From contig CM058230.1 of the NCBI GenBank assembly GCA_030180135.1, positions 19,469,082 through 19,533,081 of the forward strand: a stretch of 64,000 nucleotides of DNA. Reading direction: 5' to 3'. This document shows positions 45,835-57,942 of this stretch, one piece after another (the first letter of the stretch is position 1; each line of letters starts with the position of its first letter). The DNA comes from Orychophragmus violaceus. Lineage: Eukaryota > Streptophyta > Magnoliopsida > Brassicales > Brassicaceae. Made by a program: the position numbers and the translations under genes. The notes beneath the pieces were generated by a model. The model saw only the letters and a list, made by a program, of their open reading frames with translations, did not search any database and was not told where the DNA came from.

Positions 45835-46876
45835 TGATATATCATGGATTTTAGGGTTTTTGACCATGGTATAATTATTTGTTATTGAGTTTTTAGTATG
45901 TTTCGGAGTCCTTTTATGTGTTTTACAAGTTTAGGTACGTTTGGAGCCTATTTGGACATTATGGCGCATTCTGGAGCTATTTGGAGCAGTCGGGCGAGAG
46001 AGAAAAAATCTGAGACGATACTGGAGTTGAGCGTCGATCGACACGGCATCAGCATCGATCGACACAGAAGCCCAGCCATTTTTTTAGGCTAAGTTTGATT
46101 TAGATATTGAGAGATTTTGGGGCTGAAATGTACTCGAGAGAAGAGATTTCGAACCCTTGTTTCTTTACTTCTTTTATTATATTTGGTTTTCTATTCATCA
46201 TGTCTTTTGTTTCATCTGCCATGTCTGAGTATTTTACCTGTTAGGTTTGGGAATCTCATTGGGATTCATGGAGTTATAGGTTAATCAATCTCTAGGGATT
46301 CATACTTTCTAGTTCTTCATCTAGGGTTGTTCTTAATGCTTAATCTGAATTAGTTACCCAGATTTATGATGTTGGGTTATTTCCGCAACGACAGTTGGTT
46401 AATTAACTAGAAAGAACCTAGATGAGCATTTGAAATATTCGCAAAGAAATTTGGCTGAGGAAAATTGTAAACAAAGAACCTGAGATTAATGCATGTTTAT
46501 GATCTCTAGAACTCGCAACGAAAGTTGGTGCGCTAGGTTGCTAGAAATAGATAATACTCGCAACGAAATTTGGTTTCTTATGCTTCTATGATTCTAGTTC
46601 TAGAACAATTCTTAATTAGATCCCGATTAATTGGTTAGCTTGCGTTCCTAACTTTCTGAGAACTCCCTTGACATGGCGCTTCACTTGCTTGCTTACAAAC
46701 CATTTGATTTACTTTCTTGCATTATTTACTGCTTTCTTACTACTGCAGTCTAGCTTAATTTGACCCTCTATAATCTATTAAGATTCTTGAGTCTTTGTAG
46801 ATTCGACCCCTATATACTACTAGTCACGTATGTGCACTTGCAGTGTAACTCTAGGGATTAAACTCTGAGCTTATCA
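45835..46876 (+). repeat. Athila-like LTR flanked by both a polypurine tract and a primer site
   Basis: TGATATATCATGG...CTTATCA, about 1,042 bp. A polypurine tract lies immediately upstream and a primer site downstream, so it is at once a 3' end and a 5' end. Contains paired TCGATCGACAC motifs at 46032-46063. Confidence 0.88.
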
Positions 46877-46882
46877 AGTTTT

Positions 46883-46900
46883 TGGCGTTGTTTCCGGGGG
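46883..46900 (+). other. Degenerate tRNA-Asp-type primer binding site
   Basis: TGGCGTTGTTTCCGGGGG lies six bases after the LTR. It differs from TGGCGCCGTTGCCGGGGA, the complement of the tRNA-Asp 3' end and the usual Athila primer site, by a few bases. Confidence 0.75.
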
Positions 46901-47123
46901 ACTCTTTTGCAGCTTCGATAGATTTGAGTTTATAATTTAGACTAGTTTTTTGTTTTTTTATTTTACTAATTTTTATTTTCTGTTTTTTCTTGTGTTTCGG
47001 GTACGACATGAATCGCCCTGCGTCGATCGACACCTACTTGGAATCGATCGACACAGTCCGCGATTAGCATCGATCGATGCTCTCCTTGCATCGATCGACA
47101 CACTTGCGTGAACGAGACAATTT

Positions 47124-49280
47124 ATGCCTGATCGCACATTAAGAAGTAGTTTAGACAAGGAACTCGTGAATATCGAACTTAAGGAGCTTGCAAAGATAGA
47201 GAGAGAACATGAAAGCTCAGAAACTAGTTAAGATGGCAAATCCCAATGATGTGATACTTATTCGGGATGAGCATGGTTTTCTGAGGGATAAAGAGAACCA
47301 TATCTGCAATGAGCATGGTCAGAGGCTGGATGATGAAGGTAATGTCAATCCAGAGCCTCAGCGGCAGATTGTTCAGCCTGATGAAGAAGCTCAAAGTGGA
47401 GGAGCAGGTGGACAAGGAATTCCACAACCAGAAGCACAATCTAAAGCACCAAAGCCTCCTTCTGGGAGGACTCTAGCTGATTACAACATACATGATGAGT
47501 TCTACGCTAGTAGGTCTGCAATTGTACCTCTTGCTTTTCCTCGAAATGACTTCGTGCTGAAGAATTCTTACTATACGGTTGTGGGACATCACTTCTTTCA
47601 TAGACTCCCACATGAGCAGCCAATGGATAATATAGAAAACTTTGAGTCTTTAGTCACTAGGATGAATCATAATGGAGTGAGCTATGACTTCCTGCACTGT
47701 AAGCTTTTTCCTCACTCTCTTGGAGGAGAAGCTGCTAATTGGATGAAGCAGATTCCACCTGGGACTATGACTACTTGGGATGCAGTGAAGATGAAGTTTC
47801 TGAGGCATTTCTATGATGATGCTATATTTGATCAGCTTAGACAAGAGATCTTGACATTCAAGAAGGGACCTACAAAGGCCCTGAAAGCAGCTTGGGTGAG
47901 GTCTATGATGTACCAAAGAGATTGCCCTCATCATGGTTTCTCCGAGGTTCGGCTGCTGGGCATTTTCTTCAAAGGAGTTGATTTGTGGTATCAGATGGCT
48001 CTAAATGCTGCTAGAAATGAGAATTTCAATACTAAATCTCTAGAGGAAGCTAAGGAGCTGATTGAGAACTTGGTATCTACCAAGAGCACCAAGAATGCTG
48101 ATATGGAAAGGCAGAAATCTAGCGGGAAAGCTGATAGCTCGCAGATAGCTGAGATAAAGAACAAGATTGATTCTGTTCATAACATCCTACTTGGGAAGAA
48201 GTTTGATGTTCAAGTTGTTGAGTCTGAGAACGTCAATTACATAGTTGGAGATGGTTATCAGGGTCAGAGATATGAAAATCATCAGTGACAGACTTTTGGT
48301 TTCACACCAAAGTATGCATTTCAGAGACTCTTTCAACAGAGTAGCTCATTAGCCAAAGATTATGGCTCTTCTTCATATCAGACCCCTCTTCCACAAAATG
48401 AGCAATCTGATAAGATGATAGGTCTATTGGAACAACTATTGGAAGGTTAGCAGAAGAGTACAATGGACTTCAATGGAAAGATAGATGCTTTGTACATGGA
48501 TTTGAATGGGAAGATTGAGTCTCTGAGCACTCATGTGAAGAGCTGGATATTCAGGTTCAGCAGACTGCTGGAGCAGCGCAAAGGCAAAATCGAACTGGGA
48601 GAACTAAGCAGAAGCAATACGTCAATGCTGTGAATGTAGGAGATGAAGTTGATTTGATAATGAGGAAGAAGACATTATTGTTGATTTTCTCGATGGATTT
48701 TCTCTGTCTGCGCCGAGCATCGATCAACACACACCAAGTGTCAATCGACGCATACTCGATATGAAGGATGAATATGTTCATAATCGCCTTGTGTCGATCG
48801 ACACATCCTCTACATCGATCGACACCGAACGCAGACGAGTCCAGAAACCTGAAATTGTCCCTGAGCGAGTCTTTAAGCCTCCTTTACCCTATCCTAAGTC
48901 TCGTGTGAGGTCCAAACAGAAGTCTTTGTGCTAGATTGTTCCATCTTTAAGGACAGCTTCAAACGCTCTTTGTGTGATTTAGGATCTTTTGTGAATCTCA
49001 TGTCATACTTTGTGGCTGTGAGATTGGGACTGATGAATTTCCAGCCTACTAGGATCTCTCTTATCCTAGCTGATCGATCGAAGAGGTTTCCAGAAGGAGT
49101 TCTTGAGGACATTCCAATCATAGTTGGAGACTACTTGATTCCAACAGACTTTGTGGTCTTGAAGTATGCGGTTGAACCGAATGATCCTCTTCTGCTTGGT
49201 AGATCCTTCTTAGCTACTGCTGGAGCAGTGATTGATGTGAGATATGGTCTAATTGATCTCCACCTGGGAGGTAAGACTTT
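47124..49280 (+). pseudogene. Athila-like gag-protease remnant
   Basis: The likely start is ATG 47124 (MPDRTLRSSLD); a frameshift leads into the long frame 47209-48288. That frame holds the gag domain (ENFESLVTRMN, LFPHSLGGEAANWM, WDAVKMKFLRHFYDD, about 47600-48060) with a coiled tail. Stops at 48286-48288 and near 48448, and a frameshift near 48540, follow. The protease block at 48928-49280 has a D-L-G-S active site (ALCDLG-like, CDLGSFVNLM) and PLLLGRSFLATAGAVIDV. RT and integrase are absent: the frame is cut at 49280 by the next LTR. The stop at 48286 fits C-to-T change in CGA. Confidence 0.88.
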
Positions 49281-49795
49281 TGATATATCATGGTTTTTCT
49301 AGGTTTTCAACCATGATATAATTGTATATATTGAGTCTTTAACCTGGTTTTTCGAGTCTATCGAGTCTTTTACAAGCAAGCTTGTGTTTGAAGCGAAGAG
49401 CGAAGTTTTAGGACGTTTCTGGTGATTTGTGCAATGTGCTGAAGTTGGTGTCTCGGCCACGAGGTGATGTCAACCGACATCCATCTTGGTGTCGGTCGAC
49501 ACTGAGCGCGACATAAGACTTATGCGCTAGTTGAAGACATCTTTTGAAGAATTGCAAATTTTCCCCAGAAGTTTTCCTAATTCTAATTTAGCCCTAGAAC
49601 GTGTTTATTTGTTTTTAATTAGGTTTTTGAGCAGAAACTCATATCTTGTTCTTTGTTCTTGCTTTTGTTCTAGAGATTGAGAGATTCTAGCTTGGGGCTG
49701 TTCTTGCTACTTGTAACCTTTGAGACAAGGATTTCGAACCCCTGTTTTTATCTATTTAGTATTACTAGGTATTGGTCCGCGCTACGCAGCGGGAG

Positions 49796-51322
49796 TTTTT
49801 TTTAAACAAAATTTTGTATTTTTCTAATTAAGGTATACATATATTGTAATGTAATATTTTAAGATTTGCTACTTATAAAATTAGTTTAATATGAATAGAA
49901 AGAGCCAAAGGATTTTCGAAAACCATGCTTTTGGCTTATTTTTGAAAGGATTGAGCAGTGAACAAAGAGTATGTGGCCACATTTTTAATTAGGAAAGGAT
50001 ATTAGTTTGACTAACTACATATTTAATATAAACAATAGTTTGTGGTCGGTATATTTTGGTTATAACGTTTAGCTTTGAGTATTTGAAACCTTTTTGCCTA
50101 ACTTGTCTTGTTCTACATCATTATAATATAATGCTAACTTGTTATAGACACCTAATTTTGGAGAACAAACCAAAAGTCAGTCGAGAAAGGCTTATTGGAT
50201 TCTCCCACGAATATACACCCTCTTGAACATTTATCTTTCATGAGCTTTTAGTTCAGCTTTACTTTGCCATCATGATCCCTTGAGATCATTTGATCACATG
50301 TAGTGACCTTTCGAAAAAAACATTTGATAATATTCATCTTTTTTAGTTGTTATTTCCTTAAGTTGCATAATTAATTTCCTGTGTAAACAGCGGCACCTGA
50401 AAGCCTATGTTTACTATGTGTATGTATATGTTATTCATTTCTATAACATATTAACTATTTTAGTAATAAATGAATTGAGAGGGTAGCGAAACAAACATTA
50501 CTTGCATATTTGCTTCAAATCTAGTATGCATAACCTGCTTTATATTTTTGAACCAGCCATATCAACCAACATCAATTTTTCTTCAACAGTTGCCACATTA
50601 AGCGTGATATACAAAGAGAAACAATTACTTTAAGTTTAAACATAATAAAATTACAGATTTCAGGATGGTTAAAGTATATTTTTTTGCTACCAAAACAATA
50701 ATGAAAATGACATTATACGTACCCAATGGCTGTTAATTGTGAGGTTAAACTTAGATATTAATGTTTTTGGTTTCCTCTTAATTATAAACAAAATATTGAT
50801 TGATACATATATATAGTTCCATATTGCAAACAATTGTTTTGTGTGTCAATGTAACTGTTTTAAGTTTTACCTAAAAGCATATTTTCAGCAGCGAGGGTAG
50901 ATAAAACACATTAATATAATATTATTAAAATAAAACATATTGTTAGCATAGTCATTTAATATTTTCTAGAACAAAAAGACGAAAATATTTCGGGAGTGTA
51001 TAAAATATTTGTGTTTATAAGTTGAACACATCCGTACATGACGATCATGCATGTTTTGAACATGCTATCTTCATCTTAAGAATTAGTTGTACTAACATCA
51101 AAGATTTTATCATTTATAAGCTCAGATATGCTTGTATGCTTTAAAATTTGAGGGTCTCTCACTTTCATGCAGTTGAACAGAAGAATCTAACACATAAGAA
51201 CTCTTCACAAGTCAGACCAAAGTATGAAACACAAGCGTTCATTTGCAATACCTTGAATAGAGCAGAAAAACGAAGAATTGTGTTAACAATCTAATTGTAT
51301 TGATCATTGTTGGTCTTAAGTA
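49796..51322. other. 3' half of the Helitron, no gene seen
   Basis: AT-rich sequence between the captured genes and the hairpin end. I recognise nothing coding. Confidence 0.6.
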
Positions 51323-52760
51323 CCTGTTTTGAGACTCTGTTAAAGTCACTACCAAACTCCCCATGTCTGCTATAACCATTGGCAGCTGTAGACAAGCTTT
51401 TGTTTCCTTTGACTGCAGAAGAGAACCATCGGCCACAAGCCTCCATGATCTCTGGGCTGTGAGCTCCATCCAAGTAAAAGATTAGATCACCGCATGGAGA
51501 TTTCATCGAGTCTGACGAGTCCTGGGGATCTGAAACTAAATCATGAACAACTTGAGCTCTCCCATGAAGACGTGCAGTTGCAAGACCACGACAAAAAGCC
51601 ACAGGTATATCAGTTTCATTGCTTCCCTGTTAATAAAAAGTCCCAAGTAGCAAACAAGATTCAGCAAATAAAACCCTTGGAAGTTTTGATTAAGGTTTAA
51701 TGACCAAGAGCAAAACCCAACATTTAGTAATATCTTCTCCCGGTTCCCAGTTCTTTGAAGCCAACATATTGAAAGAGAAACAGCAAGACCTGCATTTACA
51801 AGCTGATGATCCCCAGACAAGCCTAGTGTTACTCCATCCAACTTTTTAAGGTCAATAGGCGCTATTACTTCCAGAGGAACCTGCACCGCAGGTTAAACAA
51901 CATTTCGTATTTCCTCCTTGTAATTCGGTTTTCATAACAACATAACTAAACCACAGACGCACAAAAGACCACGGTAAGGCTTGAAAGTTGAAACCGTAAA
52001 CTGCATTGTTTCCAAAACTACGATTTAAGGACACCAAGGAACCAAAGATAGAACTCTGGTGGAGAATTCTAGAGCACACCCAAATAATTCCAAAACACTT
52101 GATACACCTTCCCACATTTCAATCCTCTCCAAATCATATTGATCACACTCACTAATCGACATGCTGAGATTGGCTAATAATTTGATAATCTCTTCCTAGA
52201 ACTAACTTTTTGTATATTAATTAATAAAACTAACAGGGGGAGTACTTCGAAAAGAATGAAATATAAAATCTATAACTATTAGTTACCTTAAGATTATTAG
52301 TTGTTTCTTGAAGAACCTCCATTGCTTCAGAGAGTTGTGGTACTGTGAAGGCGGGGATTTGAGGCTTTCATTAGCATACAAGAAAAAGAGCAAATCAGAG
52401 AATATCTAACATGAATCTGCCAATTGGAACTCTTGGAAAAAAAAATATTGCCATTTATAGAATTCTGAGATGAAAGAAACCTTTTGAAAATAGCTTCTAA
52501 ATTCAGAAGGTTTGTACCTTGAAAATCCCAGCCTTGTGAAAAGCAATGTTAGCTAACGTATTTCCTGTGTAGAATTAGCATTGAGAAATTAGAGTCAGTA
52601 AGAGTTAGAACGAAAGAACATTTGACTTACGAGCTGAGAATAAATAATGTGGCATATACTCAATATATCCATATGATCCATCCCAAGAGAAGCAATACCG
52701 CAGATAATAGGTTTTTGAATCTGTAGTTTACATTTCCATTTCAATGAAGATAGATGTCCA
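51323..52760 (-). pseudogene. Captured folylpolyglutamate synthase fragment with introns
   Basis: On the minus strand, exon pieces separated by GT...AG-bounded gaps: IICGIASLGMDHMDIL (about 52720-52665), GNTLANIAFHKAGIFK (about 52565-52518), IPAFTVPQLSEAMEVLQETT (about 52370-52288), LGLSGDHQLVNAGLAVSLS (51890-51725), and a last exon with ARLHGRAQVVHD and GDLIFYLDGAHSPEIMEACG (51604-51323). These are hallmark blocks of plant folylpolyglutamate synthase (which adds glutamates to folate), in the correct order. N-terminal ATP-binding and C-terminal parts are missing. Kept introns show capture at the DNA level. Confidence 0.88.
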
Positions 52761-52814
52761 GCAATAACTAAATATGACCGGAAACTCAAGACATAAGATG
52801 GGGTAAACAAAAAG

Positions 52815-53093
52815 CTAACCTCACAAGCATCCGGCGCCAATTAAGAACAGCTTGTTTTTCATTAGCATCAAGTTCTTCCACAGACATTTCGGGTGTCCAA
52901 GGAGGTATGCAAATGAAGAATAGAGAAAAGAAATGATACTCAGTCTCAGAGCTATGGAACATGACCAATTAAAAGAGAATTACGTGCCTTCTAGGCACTT
53001 GAAGACTATTGGTGTGTAAAGCTTCCTTTATCTTTTGTTGCTCTCTCCACTCTTCAGCTGCTATAGTACTTGAGCTGGAACTTGTATCTCTGT
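52815..53093 (-). pseudogene. Captured LSG1-like GTPase fragment
   Basis: Minus strand: SSSTIAAEEWREQQKIKEAL and HTNSLQVPRR (about 53093-52985), then after a gap PPWTPEMSVEELDANEKQAV and LNWRRML (about 52905-52815). From memory this is the N-terminal region of plant LSG1 (large-subunit GTPase 1), a cytoplasmic factor that releases NMD3 from 60S ribosomes. The GTPase G-motifs are absent. It lies directly upstream of the folylpolyglutamate synthase piece in the same orientation. Confidence 0.75.
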
Positions 53094-53344
53094 AACAAAA
53101 ACATTAGAGAACCAGGCCACTGAGCACATACTTGAATGTTCAGTAAAATAAATGCTAATGCCGGATCGATCCACATCTGGATAATTTAGCAAATATAGTT
53201 TTGCAATTGATCAAAAGGCCAATTCCAGGATTTGAAATAGCTAATACGACCCAAACCGATCGAAATTGACATCAATTGACTTTACAAAGGCGAGATTCGA
53301 ATCAAAATCAACGATCGATCTAATCGAATTTGAAGAGAATGAGG

Positions 53345-53397
53345 TGGTTTACCTGCTGGTCGTAATGAGCAAGGCATTAACTTCCCTTGAATACCTG
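53345..53397 (-). pseudogene. Unassigned exon-like piece in the Helitron
   Basis: A short minus-strand frame (YSREVNALLITTSR) ends at a GTAAAC donor-like site, between the ISWI and LSG1 pieces. I could not assign its source gene. Confidence 0.35.
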
Positions 53398-53514
53398 TAC
53401 ATATAGAAGAAAAAGATGAATCATGAGCTTTCCCATAAAATTACATCAATCATATTGTACTTCGTGCTCTCGGACAAAGGATCAATATGCGATACATCTA
53501 GACTAAAGAGCGAT

Positions 53515-54005
53515 ACTTAAGACGGCTGTGTGAGCAACCTCGTGTTACCAGATACATCTAAGCCATCCTCTTCTTCGTTTAAATACTCTTCATCCTTCCT
53601 CCTCTTCAGTTACTTTGGAAGCATGACAACCCTGAAAGTAAAAAGTTAAACACGATAAACCAGGACTATGCTCATCATTATATTGAGACCATAAACAATA
53701 CTGAAGAAGCCGGTCTTAAAGGAATCAACTGCATTCAACAGACCTTCCTTTCGCCTTCTTCTGAGAAGAAGATGAATCACCTTTAGCAAAGTGTGCAAAT
53801 AACTCAGTTTGCTGCAGAAGATACTTCAATCTCCCTTTTCCCTTATTGTTCTAATTTCAAAGTAACGATTCAGCTCATCCATTCCCTGAAAACTTAAAAG
53901 TAAAACTAATTTACTTGAAACAAAACACGCACCATATCCACATCTATGGAAGCTTTTGGGAGTCGAGCATCTCTTGAATCTTCTGCTTCTTCAACTTCTA
54001 CAAGG
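53515..54005 (-). pseudogene. Captured ISWI (CHR11/CHR17-like) chromatin remodeller fragment
   Basis: Minus strand: LKKQKIQEMLDSQK (about 53993-53950, frame broken just after), NKGKGRLKYLLQQTELFAHF followed by AKGDSSSSQKKAKGR (about 53865-53745), HASKVTEEEE (about 53625-53590), and EEEDGL...NTRLLTQPS (about 53570-53520). These blocks precede the ATPase domain in plant ISWI proteins. The ATPase itself is not captured. The frame has stops and shifts, so no functional remodeller can be made. Confidence 0.82.
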
Positions 54006-54943
54006 GTACAAACCCTAGATCTGAGTCACATCGTTGTTTTTTAGAAAGGGTTTGGTGATTTGGTCAGATGAATTCAATCGACAAATTGAGGAAATGTACT
54101 TAAGTTTACACATGGCAAATGACATGGAAAATTTTATAATTTGATTGATTTAAGATTTTAATCAATAAAATAGGTGTCAACACCTCATACAATACGGATG
54201 CTGAGGTGTCAACACCAGGAGTTGCACTTCACTCATTATAGTATTGATTTTCTATTCATTCACGTGTTATTCATTTGATATCATGTCTAAGTAGTAACCT
54301 TAGTTAGATTTAGGGATTCTCGTAAGGATTTCATGCTTTGTTAGATCATTGAATGATTATGATTCTAAATCTATCTGTTCATCACCTAAGTTGAGATTAA
54401 TACTAAATTCTGGACTGATCACCTAGGGTGTAGATCTTAGATTGTTAATTTGGCACGAGAGTGTGAATTATAATCCGAATTTACTTAGTGTGAGCAATTT
54501 GATTAGATGCAATGAGATTTGGTCTGGGAGAATTGTGAACTTAAGAACTTGCTATTAATGATTGTCTAGAACTCTAAGATTGCAAAGAGATTTGAATTTT
54601 AGGTTGCTAGACATAGATAGTAATTGCAGCGAGAGTTGGATTATTATACATTGTGATTCTAGTTCTCGAACTTATGCTTAACCTGAATCCTGTTTAGCTA
54701 AGTGTCTGACATTCTATGATTTCCTGAGAATACCCTGAGTCTAGCGTCTTTCTCTAATCGAAACACACCTTTACTTTCTTGCATTGCTTTCTACTTTCTC
54801 ATCTGATTGATTTGGCTAAGTTTAAAGACATATATTCTATTGCGTGAATCTTGAGTCCTTGTGGATACGATACCCTCAATACTACAATAGCATAATTGTG
54901 CACTTGCAGTAAAATAGGGAATAATCTTGACCCATCAAGTTTT

Positions 54944-54961
54944 TGGCGCCGTTGCCGGGGA
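54944..54961 (+). other. tRNA-Asp primer binding site
   Basis: TGGCGCCGTTGCCGGGGA is the exact complement of the tRNA-Asp 3' end, six bases after the LTR; it is the standard Athila primer site. Confidence 0.92.
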
Positions 54962-55152
54962 CTCATTTGAGTTCGCCAATAGATTTTGTTCTAGAATTTA
55001 GACTAAGTCGTTTTTTATTTTCATTGTTACTGATATTTTCTCTTGTCTTGCTTGTTTTGTTGCTGCAGAAATCGAAAGGTAAATCGAGTATCGACCGACA
55101 TCACTAAGTGTCGCTCGACACCAAGCACGGATTTCAGCTTTAAGATCAGTGT

Positions 55153-55873
55153 ATGCCTAATCGTCACACCCGAAGCAACCCGGACGAAGAGCTTTTAATC
55201 CTCAGACTTGAGGAGCTTGCTAGACATGAAAGAACAAACAGAAAGGTTCAGAAAACTTCAAGGATGATGAATTGATTGATTTTGATTCAGGATGATGAAG
55301 GTGTTCTGAGAGACCCGCAGAATAATGCCTACAATGCTCAAGGGCAAAGGATTGATGCCCAGGGAAATGTGATCCCTGAACCTGAGAAGCCTCAAGGAGA
55401 AAGGCATGTGGTTAATCCTGGAGCTAATCCACAACCTAATCCTCCACTGGAGAGGACTCTTGCTGACTACAACATGCCTGATGAGTTCTATGCCAACAGG
55501 TCTGTGATTGTGCCTCTTCCGTTTGAAAGGAATGGGTTCGAGCTTAAGACTGCATATTATGCACTTGTGAGGTAGCATCCTTTCCATGGCCTTGCCCATG
55601 AGCAGCCAATGGATCACATTGAGGATTTTGAAACCTTTTCAGCAGAACAACTCCTATCAGAGGACTTATGGATCATCTTCTTATCAGATCCTCTTATTGC
55701 TAATGCTCATGAGAGCAAGTTGGAAGCTATGATGGAGCAGATACTTGAGGGGCAGACAAAGACTACTGTGGACTTCAACAACAAAATGGATGCCATCTAC
55801 ATTGATCTGAATGGGAAGTTTGAGTCTTTGAGCACACATATGAAACAGATGGATACACAAGTAAACCAGATTT
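55153..55873 (+). pseudogene. Truncated Athila-like gag
   Basis: ATG 55153 (MPNRHTRSNPDEELL) parallels the gag start at 47124. It continues, with a stop and a shift, into LADYNMPDEFYANRS and HEQPMDHIEDFE. Then an internal deletion of several hundred bases joins it to the later block (MDAIYIDLNGKFESLSTHMK). The sequence then joins an inverted LTR at about 55874. An in-frame TAG near 55573 also breaks it. Confidence 0.8.
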
Positions 55874-56582
55874 CAACTGTCGTTGTATCAATCAACCTAA
55901 CATCATAAATCTGGGTAGCTAATTCAGATTAAGCAGTAAGAACAATCCTAGATGAAGAACTAACAGATATGAATCCCTACAGATTTATTAACCTATAATT
56001 CCATGAAATCCCTAATGAGAATCCCTAAACCTAACTGGTAAACTACTCAGACATGATCATCGAAACAGAAGACATCATGAATAGAAAACCAAATATAATA
56101 AAACAGAATGAAGAACTGGGGTTCGAAATCCTCTCTCTTTCAAGAACAAGATCAGCCCCTCTCTCTCTCTCTCTCTCTCTGAAATAAAATAAAACTTAAG
56201 TAAAGCGTAGCCTAAACAAGTGGCTAAAAACCCTAATATATAGTCTAAAACACGTCTGGGGGCCTTTTTGCAAGTCTGGGAAGTTTCTGGGCAAAAACTG
56301 TAATTTCTCCAAAATGCAGATTTTTGGGCGCAGAACCCTGGAATCACCTTGCGTCGACCACTGCACAACTGCAACGATCGTTGCAAGGCGATTTTGCAGC
56401 CAGTGAACTCTGTGAAACCTCCAAACAGTGCAGAAATGCTCTCAATGCTCCCAGAACGTCCAATTGAGCTCCAAACGTGCCTTAAACCTGTAAAACACAT
56501 GAAAAGACTCCAAAATATACTAAAAGACTCGATAAATAAGATATATACCATGGCTAAAATCCCTAAAATCCATGGTATATCA
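55874..56582 (-). repeat. Truncated inverted Athila-like LTR (3' LTR of a minus-strand element)
   Basis: On the minus strand it starts TGATATACCATGG at 56582, with a polypurine tract just upstream (plus-strand ACTCCCCCACACTT). It is cut inside the LTR at about 55874 by a junction sharing CAACTG with the gag remnant. Nearly identical to 58921-59622. Contains a CT dinucleotide run (56157-56180). Confidence 0.85.
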
Positions 56583-57942
56583 ACTCCCCCACACTTAGCC
56601 TTTGCTTGCCCTCAAGCAAAACAGAGAACTAGACATGGTGAAGAGGTTTGAAAACTTTCAGAAACTCTTTTTGTCCTAGAAGCAACAACACTCAGATTCC
56701 CCTTAGTAAGCCACTGAAAGAATCATCTGCAAGACATCAAGACCAACATATACTTCCCCCACACTTAGCAATTGTCCTAAGTAAACTCCACAATCAATCC
56801 AAGCAATTCAAATTCACCTCACTGACTTCTTAACAATATTTAAGTGCAGTCTCACCTAAGGATTATCAATCAAAGGGCACATGGATTCTTACTCTGTCAG
56901 CTCTAGACCACCATACTATCTGTTTCTGGTTCCTTTCTTCTCTTTTCCCTTCCTTAGCATTCTGATTTTTCCCCATTGGGTATCATTTTATTTTTTTTAT
57001 CAGTGCTCTTCCCGTTAAGGGGTGTACTTCGGACACATTCCATCGATCGCACAGGAGGTGATAGTGTTTGCTACTACTCCCGTGACCACTTCGGAGTTAC
57101 TAACTCATCCTCAGTTTATTATTATTATTTTATTTTTTTTATGGAAGGGGAGAAGGGAACCAAATAGGACAGGTTTACAGGCTGTGTCAAAACTAACAAA
57201 GGAATCCGACACAAGGTATACCAAGCCCTTAGGTGAGAAAATTAAGTCAGTATTAAGGTGAAGTCAGTAAAAGGATCCTCTGATACCTGAAGTGATGTGG
57301 GTGTCCTCAGTAGGTTGATCCGTGTTGGGTTTTCTAATAGTCATAGATTGATCCTTCAACTTCATCCCAATGGTCACTTAAGTTCCTGCAAGATGTTGTT
57401 AACTTCTCAAAAATTCACTGTTTCTTACTTAAACCGCTTTGACTCAATAAAACAAATTTTTTTGAAAAATAAGACTGACTCTAAGAAAACAAAAGCGTAC
57501 GTCAGTAGCTACCTCCCCCACACTTGAACTACACTGTCCCCAGTGTAATAAAAGCATGAGCTCGGTGAAAGAATAATCAAATTGAAAAACAATCCGAAAA
57601 GTTGCAGAATACTCACTTGTTGTCGCCCTGTGTCGATCGATGCCACAAGGGTGTCGATCGATGCAAGGCGAATATGCGCGGGGTTATTTAAATAACCGGT
57701 GTCTGAACCGCAATCGAATCGGCTAACCAGAAATCACAACTGTGTCGACCGATGCACATGGTGTGTCGATCGATGCAGTGTGATTTTGCATGTTTCTCTC
57801 GGCTTTGAACACACTTAAACAGAAAAATCAAAACACCAAAATGAAAACGAAAAATGAAAAGAAAAACGAACCTAACATTGGGTTGCCTCCCACTCAGCGC
57901 TTGTTTTTAGTCATTAGCTTGACTATGGGACGGAGATCGGAC
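56583..57942 (-). other. Athila-like 3' non-coding region, minus strand
   Basis: It aligns in reverse with 60660-61552. Three polypurine tracts occur (plus-strand CTCCCCCACACTT at about 56584, 56754 and 57512). Paired GTCGATCGAT motifs lie at 57631-57664 and 57743-57776. No coding. Confidence 0.8.

Larger units (their letters stand above)
49767..54247 (-). mobile_element. Gene-capturing non-autonomous Helitron (4.5 kb)
   Basis: On the minus strand the 5' end is TCAATACTATAATGAG (54247). The 3' end is a GC hairpin (CCCGC, then TGCGTA, then GCGCGG; about 49795-49779), a short linker and CTAG at 49770-49767. Host A and T flank it. The empty site is visible in the paralogous LTR at 62021-62050. 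Near the 5' end a 13-bp repeat AGGTGTCAACACC occurs twice (about 54172-54215). No Rep/helicase is encoded. It carries pieces of three host genes, all in its own orientation. Confidence 0.92.
49281..54937 (+). repeat. Athila-like 5' LTR interrupted by a Helitron
   Basis: The LTR occupies 49281-49766 and 54248-54937 (about 1,176 bp together), starting TGATATATCATGG and ending CTTGACCCATCA. Joined across the Helitron, the sequence aligns base for base with the uninterrupted LTR at 62021-62050. A primer site follows at 54944, so it is the 5' LTR of a further element inserted in the protease of the element before it. Confidence 0.9.

Noticed and set aside
56075..56551. 158-codon minus-strand frame, with a relative at 59091-59426
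   Set aside because: Both lie wholly inside copies of the same LTR and show no domain; they are shared LTR sequence, not genes.
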